Source of the DNA: Gammaproteobacteria bacterium | GTDB taxonomy: Bacteria; Pseudomonadota; Gammaproteobacteria; Pseudomonadales; Pseudohongiellaceae | Direction: 5' to 3' | DNA length: 64,000 bases | Assembly: GCA_029244985.1 (NCBI GenBank) | Contig: JAQWQD010000024.1 | Span: forward strand, 1-64,000 | Part shown: positions 52,860 through 61,507 of the stretch, one piece after another | Numbering within the stretch: the first letter of the stretch is position 1 | How the letters are laid out: every line of letters begins with the position of its first letter | Position numbers and translations under genes: made by a program | The notes under the pieces: model-generated | Database searches by the model: none | Seen by the model: the letters and a program-made list of their open reading frames with translations, nothing else | What the model was told of the DNA's origin: nothing

Positions 52860-53837
52860 TCAATGGCCAATATTATGGTTATCCAGAAAATCTCTAATCT
52901 CAGTATAGATATCGCGCATTTGGTTTGGAGTGAAGCCACCATGACCACCACCTTCTATTGTGATTAATTTGTTTTGAACTCCTGCGTTCTCCAAGGCTTC
53001 ATGGAGGCGCAGACCCTGATCAAAAGGAACAATTGAGTCTTCATTACCATGAATTGTTAATACCGGTGGCAAGTCAGCACGTATGTGATTCACTGGGGAA
53101 ACTCGCGCTGCTACAGCTACTCGATCCGGGGAACTGCCTAACCAGGCTTCCGTAAAATTACCCGATGTGCCCGGGCCTTCGCTTAATAATGAAGTGACAT
53201 TAGTGATGCCATACCAGTTAACAATTGCGGCAACTTCCAAAGGCTCCATATTGCGCGGACCTATGGGCCAGGCACGCATTCTGTCACCAGGGCACTGACG
53301 TTCCATACCTACATTACTGGTTAACATGCCTGTAGTAAGAGCCAGGTGCCCTCCAGCCGAATTACCGGTAACGACAATGTTGGTTTTATCGAAACCATAT
53401 TGCTCAGCATTCCGATAAATCCAACGAAGTGCACACCGAGTATCTTCAACCGCTGCTGGCGCATGGGCAACATCTGCTAAGCGATAAGCAACATTTACCA
53501 CGGTCCACCCCATTTCCAAATAGGGAAGAAAAGTTAACGAAGATCCTTCCTTACTGCCATTGGTCCAGCCTCCCCCGTGAATATACATAAGCGTAGGGTT
53601 GGGACCCTGAACATCTCGCGGACGATAAACATCTAACTTCAAATCCACGCCACCGGCACGGTGGTAAGTTAAATTTGGCGCGACTGAATAAGTGCTGGTG
53701 ACATCGACAAAACTGCGCTCGCTAGTCTGCGCGTGAATTAAGGCCGAACAACCTATCAGGGCAAAACAAAATGCTGCTTTCACAAAATGCATTAATTGAC
53801 CAACTTGAGGGTTTTTAATAGCGAAACTTGTTTTCAT
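52860..53837 (-). CDS. Exported alpha/beta hydrolase (HSL/BD-FAE-type esterase)
   Basis: A signal peptide (to IHAQ) is followed by an alpha/beta hydrolase core with the oxyanion motif YIHGGGWTNGS, nucleophile GNSAGGH, acid in HGNEDSIVP and catalytic His in GGGHGGF, so the full triad is present. It resembles carboxylesterases that release short acyl groups from polysaccharides or small esters. I use the ATG at 53837, which leaves a standard signal peptide; the track adds 19 residues. It is convergent with YciI (16 bases). Confidence 0.83.
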   Translation of the reverse strand: MKTSFAIKNPQVGQLMHFVKAAFCFALIGCSALIHAQTSERSFVDVTSTYSVAPNLTYHRAGGVDLKLDVYRPRDVQGPNPTLMYIHGGGWTNGSKEGSSLTFLPYLEMGWTVVNVAYRLADVAHAPAAVEDTRCALRWIYRNAEQYGFDKTNIVVTGNSAGGHLALTTGMLTSNVGMERQCPGDRMRAWPIGPRNMEPLEVAAIVNWYGITNVTSLLSEGPGTSGNFTEAWLGSSPDRVAVAARVSPVNHIRADLPPVLTIHGNEDSIVPFDQGLRLHEALENAGVQNKLITIEGGGHGGFTPNQMRDIYTEIRDFLDNHNIGH

Positions 53838-54067
53838 AACATTGCCTACATGAAATTTAACTTTTAAACATGAAAAGCCTAACTCTAGTGACAAAAATTA
53901 GACTTATCCGCTCCAAACATTAACCAATGCTAACCCTATCAAGTTAACAGGTGCAGAGCCATTTGAAGTATTGTTGAAAACACAAATAATGGTATTCTAA
54001 ATCCTCTATAGAAGTTACACCGTATTAAACCTATAAGAATAATTGCCCATGCTTTTGGAGAACAAAC

Positions 54068-55075
54068 ATGAGCCGCTCTATTCTACTGCAAACTACAAAA
54101 TCACTAGCTTTAAGTTGTTTGTTATTATCCACAAATAGTCAGTTTACGCTGGCTCAAAATTCTATGGATTGGCAAGCATTACCTAATATGCCAGCCGGGA
54201 AATGGGAACCTGGAGTCGTCATTCTTGACGATAAACTTTATTTGTTTGGTGGTTACACAGAAGGTGTTGTCTCTAGTAAACGTTCTGAATACTTCGACCC
54301 TGAAGATGGTAGCTGGACGCTAATTCAAGAATTACCCAGTGCAATCACTCACATGAATATGGTGTTGGACGGCCGGACAGTCTGGTTCGCAGGTGGATTT
54401 AAAGACGGTTATCGCGGGCATACGATTGCCGAAGTCTGGAATTACGACATCGACTTGGACCGGTACACAGCTGCACCTCTTCTTCCAGAACCACGTGCCG
54501 GTGGGGGCCTCGCTCTGGTTGGGCGGGAATTGCACTATTTTGGCGGATTGATGGTGGACCGGGATACAGATTCCGCCGATCATTGGGTCTTAAATCTAGA
54601 TGACTGGGCAAAGGGATCCACTAGGTGGGAACCCTCTATTCCAATGCCTTCACCGCGTAATCAATTTTCCACCATCGTATTTCAGGGCAATATCTACGCG
54701 ATTGGCGGTCAACTGAATCACGATAGCCAGCAATTAGATCAGCCCCGGGTCGATATCTTTGACCCAAAATCGAAGACATGGAGCATAGGGCCGCCCTTGC
54801 CAAAAGGGCATTCTCATGCTGAGGGCGCCACTTTTGTTCACGCAAATAAGATCTGGATGATTGGCGGCCATACAACACCAGCAGGTGGAACCAAGTCCCA
54901 GGACCCTGACATTCTGACTCTTGCCCCAGAAGGTCAATGGCAAAAAGTTGGCGAATTACCTAACCCTCTCTCATCGCCTGCCGCTGGCATAATTAACGGT
55001 ATGCTGTATGTTGCCGGCGGCGCGTTTGAAGGCAGTACAGTACAGGCAAAAATGTGGACAGGCGAGGTGCCTTAA
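54068..55075 (+). CDS. Exported Kelch-repeat propeller
   Basis: A signal peptide (to TLAQ) precedes repeated Kelch blades, each with GG-hydrophobic and spaced Tyr/Trp: DDKLYLFGGYTEG, DGRTVWFAGGFKDG, GRELHYFGGLM, QGNIYAIGGQLNHDS, ANKIWMIGGHTT and GMLYVAGGAFEG. About six blades make a small beta-propeller. Galactose-oxidase-type copper ligands are not visible, so a binding or scaffold role is more likely than catalysis. GGAG lies seven bases before the ATG, and a terminator follows. It is divergent from the esterase. Confidence 0.8.
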   Translation: MSRSILLQTTKSLALSCLLLSTNSQFTLAQNSMDWQALPNMPAGKWEPGVVILDDKLYLFGGYTEGVVSSKRSEYFDPEDGSWTLIQELPSAITHMNMVLDGRTVWFAGGFKDGYRGHTIAEVWNYDIDLDRYTAAPLLPEPRAGGGLALVGRELHYFGGLMVDRDTDSADHWVLNLDDWAKGSTRWEPSIPMPSPRNQFSTIVFQGNIYAIGGQLNHDSQQLDQPRVDIFDPKSKTWSIGPPLPKGHSHAEGATFVHANKIWMIGGHTTPAGGTKSQDPDILTLAPEGQWQKVGELPNPLSSPAAGIINGMLYVAGGAFEGSTVQAKMWTGEVP

Positions 55076-55084
55076 AAAGCCCAA

Positions 55085-55110
55085 AAAGCGTTACGCTTTG
55101 TTTCTTTTTT
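55085..55110 (+). terminator. Terminator of the Kelch gene
   Basis: AAAGCG-TTA-CGCTTT followed by GTTTCTTTTTT. The stem is short (6 bp) but has a good T-run, 10 bases past the stop. Confidence 0.6.
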
Positions 55111-55174
55111 ATTATTGCAGTCTGAACACGCCTAAGGTACTGTTTTCCGGTTAAGTAAGTTTAAAATTGTAGAT

Positions 55175-55204
55175 TTGCCGGATTTTAAGTTATTGAAATA
55201 TAAT
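55175..55204 (+). promoter_or_regulatory. Probable sigma-70 promoter of the DUF1592 gene set
   Basis: TTGCCG at 55175-55180, an 18-base spacer and a perfect TATAAT at 55199-55204 lie 30 bases ahead of the ATG, leaving a short leader with GCGGAA as ribosome site. Confidence 0.5.
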
Positions 55205-55233
55205 ATATTTTACCGTCGGCGAGCGGAACCACT

Positions 55234-57774
55234 ATGAAACCAATCAGAAAGAATTGGGTCAGGTCAGGCCTAGCCTTTTCAGGGCTGGTTGTGGCGTTGT
55301 TGACAATTTCAAATTCAATTCCACCAATCTCGCAAAAGGCTGCCGCCCAAGATCAATTTAATGCCGCGGATATGCAGCGAGTTGTGAATCAGTATTGTCT
55401 CGCCTGCCACAATGATGCTCTCGCCACTTCAGGGCTTTCATTACAAACTGTCGATTTCACCAAAATCGCAAACCATGCCGAAACTTTAGAAAAAGTAGTA
55501 AAAAAATTACGCGCACACATGATGCCGCCTGCTGGCATGCCACGGCCGGACTTCGATTCTTATAGGGTTATGGCCGAATGGCTGGAAAATGAATTAGATG
55601 ATGCCTGGACAGCAAACCCAAACCCTGGACGAGTGACGCCCGTGCATCGAATGAATCGTTACGAGTACAACAATTCCATTAATGGGTTGCTGGGTCTCGA
55701 TGTCGATGTGATGGAAATGTTGCCAGGCGATCCTACTGCCGATGGTAGTTTTGACAACATTGCCTCAGCCCTACCTTTTTCGACAGCTCATATGGAACGC
55801 TATATGTCAGTGGCGAGGCAAGTGACGCGACTTGCAACTGGACTACCACCTTTAAGCCCAGTTGTTTCAACTTATGAAATTCCACTTTACATGAGTCAAG
55901 ACTGGCGCCAGACCGAAGACATGCCATTCGGTTCCCGTGGCGGTATTTCAGTCACTCACAATTTTCCAGTCGATGGGGAATACACCCTAAAAATTGATTT
56001 GGAAACCAACTACCAAGACTACATTAAGGGCTTAGGTTGGGCGCAAATTCTCGACTTACGTTTAGATGGTCGACTACTGGAAAGATTTACTATTGGCGGT
56101 GATGCTCCAGGCACACCAACTCCTCTAAGTTTCAGTGGTACTGGAGAACCCGGCAGCGTGGATTGGGAGCAGTATATGTTGTATCAAGCCACCGAAGACT
56201 TGGAAATTACTGTGCCCGTGACCTCTGGACCACATTCCATAACCGCGTCCTATGTGCGGCAACAAGTTATTGAAGAAGAAATTCCACAGCCACGGCAGGG
56301 AGGCAGGCTTCCAGCAAACTCCGAAGCCTACCTTACTTATCAAAAAGTCCATTCCATAGAAGTGGGTGGCCCTTACACGAACAATGCGAGCTTCGGTGAA
56401 TCACCAAGCCGCCAACTAATATTCTCCTGCTATCCCGAACAACTAACAGAAGAGGCTGCCTGCGCAGAAGAAATTGTTTCGCGCATGGCCCGCCGAGCTT
56501 ATCGACGAGCGATTACTGATGCCGACACGAATTTACTGGTCGAATTCTTCAATCGAGGTCGAGAGCAAGGCGGTAGTTTTGATGCTGGTATCCAATTCGC
56601 TCTTGAGTTCATTCTCAGCGATCCAGACTTTCTAATTCGTTCTTACCAGGCTCCAGAAAATTTGGCTGCTGGTGAAATTTTCGAACTTAATGATTTAGAG
56701 CTTGCTTCACGCCTGTCATTCTTTCTATGGAGTAGCGCGCCAGATGAAGAATTGCTGGAACTTGCTGAAGCCGGCAATCTTTCTAATTCTCAAGTTTATG
56801 AGCAGCAAGCACATCGCATGCTAGACGATGAACGCGGAATTAATGCATTGGTAGAAGATTTTGCGGCACAGTGGCTAAACCTGCGACGTTTGGAAGAAGT
56901 AAATATAAACACCGTGTTGTTTCCACAATACGACGTGAGCTTGATGGAAGCCTTCGAAACCGAAACCGAAATGTTTGTTGGAGAAACATTGAAGACCGAT
57001 GCCAGTGTCATCGAACTACTCAATGCGGATTACACTTTCGTTAATGAACGTCTCGCCCGGCATTACGGAGTTGAAGATGTTTATGGCAGCCGGTTCAGGA
57101 AAGCGGCCTTGCCAAATACGACTCAAAGAGGCGGTATTTTAGCCCACGGCGCTCTGCTCACAGTGACATCTTATCCCGGCAGAACCTCACCAGTTCTTCG
57201 TGGCAAATGGTTACTGGATAATCTGCTAGGTACGCCGCCGCCCCCACCGCCGCCAAATGTGCCTATTCTTCCAGAGGCGGAAGCAGGTGAAATTCCAGCA
57301 TCTATTCGCGAGCGGCTGGCACAACATCGGGAAGATCCCGTATGCGCTTCCTGTCATGTGGTAATTGACCCACTAGGGTTCGCCCTGGAGAACTTTGATG
57401 TTATAGGAGCCTGGCGCGAATTTGATGAAGCAGGCAATCCTGTTGATCCCAATGGAAACTACCCTGGCGGTGTTGAATTTGCAGGATTTTCAGATTTGAG
57501 AGATTGGATGATGGATCGACCGGATCGCTTCGCCCATACCCTGACAGAAAAATTGATGACCTATGCCTTAGGCAGGCGTGTGGAATACTATGATCAACCT
57601 ATTATTCGAGAAATTGTAAGAAATTCAGCGGAACAGAATTACAGCTGGTCTTCCATCGTTCTGGGCATTGTGAGTAGCCCTGCATTCAAATCCAGCATGG
57701 GGCCCGTGCAGGTGGCAGGAAATGAGGAGAACAATGGTGAAGCTGAAACAATTGCAGCGGCAACTAGGCTTTAA
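55234..57774 (+). CDS. DUF1592-type multidomain cytochrome-like protein
   Basis: After a signal sequence the protein has a planctomycete-type haem motif CLACH (about residue 57), MMPPAGMPRP, then the run of DUF1587/1592/1588/1585-type domains: RVTPVHRMNRYEYNNSINGLLGLD, LASRLSFFLWSSAPDEELLELA, YTFVNERLARHYGVEDV, YPGRTSPVLRGKWLLDNLLGT with PPPPPPPNVP, then CASCHVVIDPLGFALENFD and the C-terminal YALGRRVEYYD. It thus has two CxxCH sites. The family is thought to act in periplasmic breakdown of complex organic matter, but its reaction is not known. It heads a plus-strand set with DUF1552, its usual partner. Confidence 0.88.
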   Translation: MKPIRKNWVRSGLAFSGLVVALLTISNSIPPISQKAAAQDQFNAADMQRVVNQYCLACHNDALATSGLSLQTVDFTKIANHAETLEKVVKKLRAHMMPPAGMPRPDFDSYRVMAEWLENELDDAWTANPNPGRVTPVHRMNRYEYNNSINGLLGLDVDVMEMLPGDPTADGSFDNIASALPFSTAHMERYMSVARQVTRLATGLPPLSPVVSTYEIPLYMSQDWRQTEDMPFGSRGGISVTHNFPVDGEYTLKIDLETNYQDYIKGLGWAQILDLRLDGRLLERFTIGGDAPGTPTPLSFSGTGEPGSVDWEQYMLYQATEDLEITVPVTSGPHSITASYVRQQVIEEEIPQPRQGGRLPANSEAYLTYQKVHSIEVGGPYTNNASFGESPSRQLIFSCYPEQLTEEAACAEEIVSRMARRAYRRAITDADTNLLVEFFNRGREQGGSFDAGIQFALEFILSDPDFLIRSYQAPENLAAGEIFELNDLELASRLSFFLWSSAPDEELLELAEAGNLSNSQVYEQQAHRMLDDERGINALVEDFAAQWLNLRRLEEVNINTVLFPQYDVSLMEAFETETEMFVGETLKTDASVIELLNADYTFVNERLARHYGVEDVYGSRFRKAALPNTTQRGGILAHGALLTVTSYPGRTSPVLRGKWLLDNLLGTPPPPPPPNVPILPEAEAGEIPASIRERLAQHREDPVCASCHVVIDPLGFALENFDVIGAWREFDEAGNPVDPNGNYPGGVEFAGFSDLRDWMMDRPDRFAHTLTEKLMTYALGRRVEYYDQPIIREIVRNSAEQNYSWSSIVLGIVSSPAFKSSMGPVQVAGNEENNGEAETIAAATRL

Positions 57775-57889
57775 GGCGGTAAATCCTGATTTTCAGGCAT
57801 TTACCATGTAACATTTAATGGTATGCACTGCGTACGAGCCGTTTTTAAAAATGGCACCTAAAAGTTATACCTACTAAGAGGTAGCGATA

Positions 57890-59233
57890 ATGAAGGCGAA
57901 ACAGAACAAGATTACTAAAGCAGTAAACATTCATACTGGGAAAGCGTTATCACGCCGTGCTGTTCTCAAAGGTGTCGGCGCCGCATTTGCCCTACCCATG
58001 CTGGATGCAATGACACCTGCTTTTGCCAATGCACCTAGCCCGGTTCAGCGTTTCCAAACGGTTTATATTCCCAATGGCATGGCCATGCAGTATTGGTCAC
58101 CGACCACGACCGGTTCTAACTACGAATTGACACCAATACTCCAACCGCTCGCCAACTACAAAAACAAAATGAGAGTAATTTCCGGATTAAAAGCCAACTG
58201 GAATATCGCACATGCCGGTGCTGGCGGCTCCTTTCTTACAGGAGTAACACAGGGTGGAAAAACCGAAGTAGAAATTTTGGCTGACGTTTCAATTGATCAA
58301 CTTCTAGCAAATGAACTTGGCAAAGAGACACAGCTTTCTTCTCTCGAACTTTCAATGGATGCCCCTGCTCTCGCTGGAGCCTGCACCGTTAACCTTAGCT
58401 GTGTCTATACCCATACACTTTCGTGGCGCGGCAAGACGGAACCACTGCCTACAGAACATAATCCACGCTCTCTCTTCGAACGCTTATTTGGCGACAGTGG
58501 CACCACAGAAAAACATGCTCGGGAAATTCGCTTACGCCAGCAATCTAGCATTCTCGATGCGGTGCTAGAAAAACTTACTAGCCTGGAAAGTCAGCTGGGG
58601 TACGAAGACCGTCATCTAGTCGATAGCTACACCGAATCAGTGCGCAATATTGAACGACGAATTCAAAAAGCCGAAGAACAAATTGACATGGATCTTCCTG
58701 AGATTGATCAGCCCGCTGGCGTTCCGCCTGTGTTTGAAGATCACATGGAAATTATGCAGGACCTGCAAGTGCTCGCCTTACAAACTGATTTAACCCGAGT
58801 CATAACATTTATGATGAGCAAAGAACAAAGCCCAAGGCCTTACCCGCAAATAGGCGTACCCGATGCTCATCACCCGCTCTCTCATCATAATAACAACCCA
58901 ATGTTGATAGAGCGCATGTCAAAGATTAACACCTATCACACCACGCTGTTCTCCAACTATCTGGATAAATTGGCAGCAATTCCAGACGGCGACGGTTCTT
59001 TGCTAGATAACATGACCATCCTCTACGGTGGCGGTCTATCAAATAGTACCATTCACTCCGGCGACAATCTGCCCATACTCTTAGTCGGTGGGGGCGCAGG
59101 TTGGTTAAAAGGTGGGGAGCATAAGCATTATGGGAATACACCGACTATGGCCGACCTGCATCTAAGTCTCTTAGATAAGTTTGGCGTTAAGATAGATCAA
59201 ATGGGTGGAAGTTCTGGTCCAATTACGCTTTAG
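57890..59233 (+). CDS. DUF1552 protein with Tat signal
   Basis: The Tat signal (SRRAVLKGVGAAFALPMLDAM) shows export of a folded protein. The body carries the DUF1552 pattern: FQTVYIPNGMAMQYWSP, LKANWNIAHAGAGGSFLTG, SSLELSMDAPALAG, HARE-type helices, IGVPDAHHPLSHHNNN, and GGGLSNSTIHSGDNLPILLVGGGAG near the end. DUF1552 and DUF1592 genes are typically adjacent, mainly in Planctomycetes, Acidobacteria and some Gammaproteobacteria. The HH- and DH-rich centre suggests metal binding and the fold may relate to DUF1501 sulfatase-like proteins; the activity is unknown. AGAGG precedes the ATG. Confidence 0.88.
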   Translation: MKAKQNKITKAVNIHTGKALSRRAVLKGVGAAFALPMLDAMTPAFANAPSPVQRFQTVYIPNGMAMQYWSPTTTGSNYELTPILQPLANYKNKMRVISGLKANWNIAHAGAGGSFLTGVTQGGKTEVEILADVSIDQLLANELGKETQLSSLELSMDAPALAGACTVNLSCVYTHTLSWRGKTEPLPTEHNPRSLFERLFGDSGTTEKHAREIRLRQQSSILDAVLEKLTSLESQLGYEDRHLVDSYTESVRNIERRIQKAEEQIDMDLPEIDQPAGVPPVFEDHMEIMQDLQVLALQTDLTRVITFMMSKEQSPRPYPQIGVPDAHHPLSHHNNNPMLIERMSKINTYHTTLFSNYLDKLAAIPDGDGSLLDNMTILYGGGLSNSTIHSGDNLPILLVGGGAGWLKGGEHKHYGNTPTMADLHLSLLDKFGVKIDQMGGSSGPITL

Positions 59234-59260
59234 AAGCCTGGCGATTTTTTACTACTATTC

Positions 59261-60649
59261 ATGATTATTATCTCGCGAAAAACTCTTCTTGTTGCGTTAT
59301 TTTTTTTCGCAAGTCAGAGTTTTGCGCAAAATCTTCCAGTTGTCATAAGTCTTGCTAAAGAACAAAAATGGAATGAACTTGCTTCCTTATTGGAAGACGG
59401 GTTCAACCCAAATGCCGTTTACGGAGATGGCACTACTGCATTGCATTGGGCGAGCTATCACAACAGTAACCAAGCTACAGAACTGCTGCTCGCTTCTGGT
59501 GCCGACGTCAATGCCACCACCGACTTGGGTGTCACCGCTCTCTGGCTCGCTGCTGAGAATGGTAGTGTTGATATAGTAAGAAAGCTCCTAAGTTCTGGAG
59601 CCGACCCCAGGATTCAACTACTTTCAGGTGAAACAACGATAATGACTGCTGCCCAAGCAGGTAATGGGGAAGTAGTGCGGTCTATCCTTGAAGCAGGCGG
59701 TGATCCCAATGTCGCCGTAACCCGCGAACAAACCGCACTCATGTGGGCTGCCGGCCTTGGTCACTCGGAAGTAGTAGCAGCTTTATTGGATCACGGAGCT
59801 GATGTGCATGCTCGATCAAGAGTTCGTGAACAATATGTTAAGTCTGAAAAAGAACAGGACAGCCATCCTTCCTATAAATATTGGATCGAACAGGGCGGGA
59901 ATACAGCACTTATGTTTGCGGCCCGATCCGGAGATATACGCTCAGCGCAATTACTCGTCGAAGCAGGCGCCGATATCAATGAGGTCTCCGCCTTTGGTAC
60001 TAGCCCAGCAATAATGTCCATCCATGGTGGCAATGCGGAAGTGTTGGATTTCTTATTAGAAAGTGGTGCTGATCCGGAATCGAATGCAAGCGGACATACG
60101 GCCCTGCATGCAGCTGTGCTACGAGGTAGCCTTGATGCAGTAAATGTCTTGATCAAACATCACGCAAACCTCGAAGCTATTTTGGAAAAACCAACACCCG
60201 TACGTAGACAGTCTACTGACTATAATTTTCATGATTCGCTATTGGGAGGCACGCCTCTCTGGCTAGCAGCACGCTTCTCAGAAGCAAGAATTATGGAGGC
60301 TTTAATAGAAGCCGGTGCCAATCCAAAAATCATTAATCACATGCGTTATCCTGCTCAACGCCAAGGCGAAAACTTCATTCGAGATGAGGGTGAGATCAAT
60401 CTATTAATGGCTGCAGTTGGCATGGGGAACTCGCGACTTCGCGTAAGCTGGGGCACACCAGAGCGCCGTGCTGGACAAATTGCTAGCAGAGAAGCTCTCG
60501 CTCTCGATGCTTTAACGATTGCTCTTGCTTCTGGGGCCGATATCAACGGAAAAAACGCTGAAGGGCAATCTGCCCTAGCCTTCGCAAAGCAAAGGCGCTA
60601 TGAATCAATTGTTACTTTTTTAGAAGCTGCTGGTGCATTAGAAAACTAG
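59261..60649 (+). CDS. Exported ankyrin-repeat protein
   Basis: A signal peptide (to SFAQ) is followed by about nine ankyrin repeats with canonical TALHWASYHNSNQATELLLASGADVNATTDLG, TALMWAAGLGHSEVVAALLDHGADVHA and TALMFAARSGDIRSAQLLVEAGADIN. Two longer insertions sit between repeats (around residues 185-205 and 300-330). It is probably a periplasmic protein-binding scaffold. It starts 27 bases after the DUF1552 gene and no separate ribosome site is obvious, so coupled translation is likely. I recall ankyrin proteins beside DUF1552/DUF1592 pairs elsewhere, which supports a shared function. Confidence 0.85.
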   Translation: MIIISRKTLLVALFFFASQSFAQNLPVVISLAKEQKWNELASLLEDGFNPNAVYGDGTTALHWASYHNSNQATELLLASGADVNATTDLGVTALWLAAENGSVDIVRKLLSSGADPRIQLLSGETTIMTAAQAGNGEVVRSILEAGGDPNVAVTREQTALMWAAGLGHSEVVAALLDHGADVHARSRVREQYVKSEKEQDSHPSYKYWIEQGGNTALMFAARSGDIRSAQLLVEAGADINEVSAFGTSPAIMSIHGGNAEVLDFLLESGADPESNASGHTALHAAVLRGSLDAVNVLIKHHANLEAILEKPTPVRRQSTDYNFHDSLLGGTPLWLAARFSEARIMEALIEAGANPKIINHMRYPAQRQGENFIRDEGEINLLMAAVGMGNSRLRVSWGTPERRAGQIASREALALDALTIALASGADINGKNAEGQSALAFAKQRRYESIVTFLEAAGALEN

Positions 60650-60706
60650 AAGAATCCCTGTAGAAATCGATGCTCTCTTTTTAAACTCCTGACTGAGGTG
60701 CAAAGC

Positions 60707-61507
60707 ATGTTTAAAAAGTGCGGCTTGATCTTTCTGACGGTCTTATTTCCCTTAAGCATTCCATTTTCTGCCCAAACCCCTGACACTGTTTTCCTTGAAG
60801 AACTCACTTGGACTGAAGTTCGTTCTGCAATTGATAACGGCACTACGACAGTTATCGTGCCAACAGCTGGAACAGAGCAGAATGGCCCTCACATGGTATT
60901 AGGTAAACACAAATACCGAATCAACGCTGGGGCCGAGCGAATTGCGAGAGCCTTAGACAATACCTTGATTGCTCCAGCAATAACTTACGTGCCGGAAGGC
61001 GATATTGATCCGCCTTCCGGCCATATGCGCTATGCTGGAACAATCTCTATTCCGCAGAGCGTCTTCATTGAAGTACTTGAGCATACCGCTCGCAGCCTAA
61101 AGCAGCACGGATTTACTGATATTTTATTTATCGGTGATAGTGGCCCGAATCAGAGGCCGCAGGAAATAGTAGCAAGACAACTTTCTAGCGAATGGGAAAG
61201 TGAGGGCGTGAAGATCTTACACATATCGGACTGGTACAAGATCGGTATTTTCGACGAGTATCTTTTATCCCAAGGTGCTAGTTATGACCAGATTGGGACT
61301 CATGCAGGCCTAAGAGATACCGCCTTACTTCTCGCTATCGCACCAGAACGTGTGCGGAAAGAAAATATCTCGCCCGGTAAAGGTTCCGATATTGATGGTG
61401 TTTCCGGTGACCCAACAATAGCTACAGCAGAGCTCGGGAGAGTAGGGTTTGATCTAATATTTAATGCCGCGATGGATCAAATACGAGAATTAATGGCCCG
61501 TGATTAA
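60707..61507 (+). CDS. Exported creatininase-family amidohydrolase
   Basis: A signal peptide (to FSAQ) precedes the creatininase fold: FLEELTWTEVRSAIDNGTTTVIVPTAGTEQNGPHMVLGKH with metal ligands Glu and His, then YVPEGDIDPPSGHMRYAGTISI, FIGDSGPNQR and GTHAGLRDTALLLA, which supplies further metal ligands. Members cleave cyclic amides such as creatinine or formamide groups. Most are cytoplasmic; this one carries a signal peptide. The start is the ATG at 60707 with GAGG seven bases ahead (the track's GTG overlaps that site). The next gene's GTG overlaps its stop. Confidence 0.85.
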   Translation: MFKKCGLIFLTVLFPLSIPFSAQTPDTVFLEELTWTEVRSAIDNGTTTVIVPTAGTEQNGPHMVLGKHKYRINAGAERIARALDNTLIAPAITYVPEGDIDPPSGHMRYAGTISIPQSVFIEVLEHTARSLKQHGFTDILFIGDSGPNQRPQEIVARQLSSEWESEGVKILHISDWYKIGIFDEYLLSQGASYDQIGTHAGLRDTALLLAIAPERVRKENISPGKGSDIDGVSGDPTIATAELGRVGFDLIFNAAMDQIRELMARD

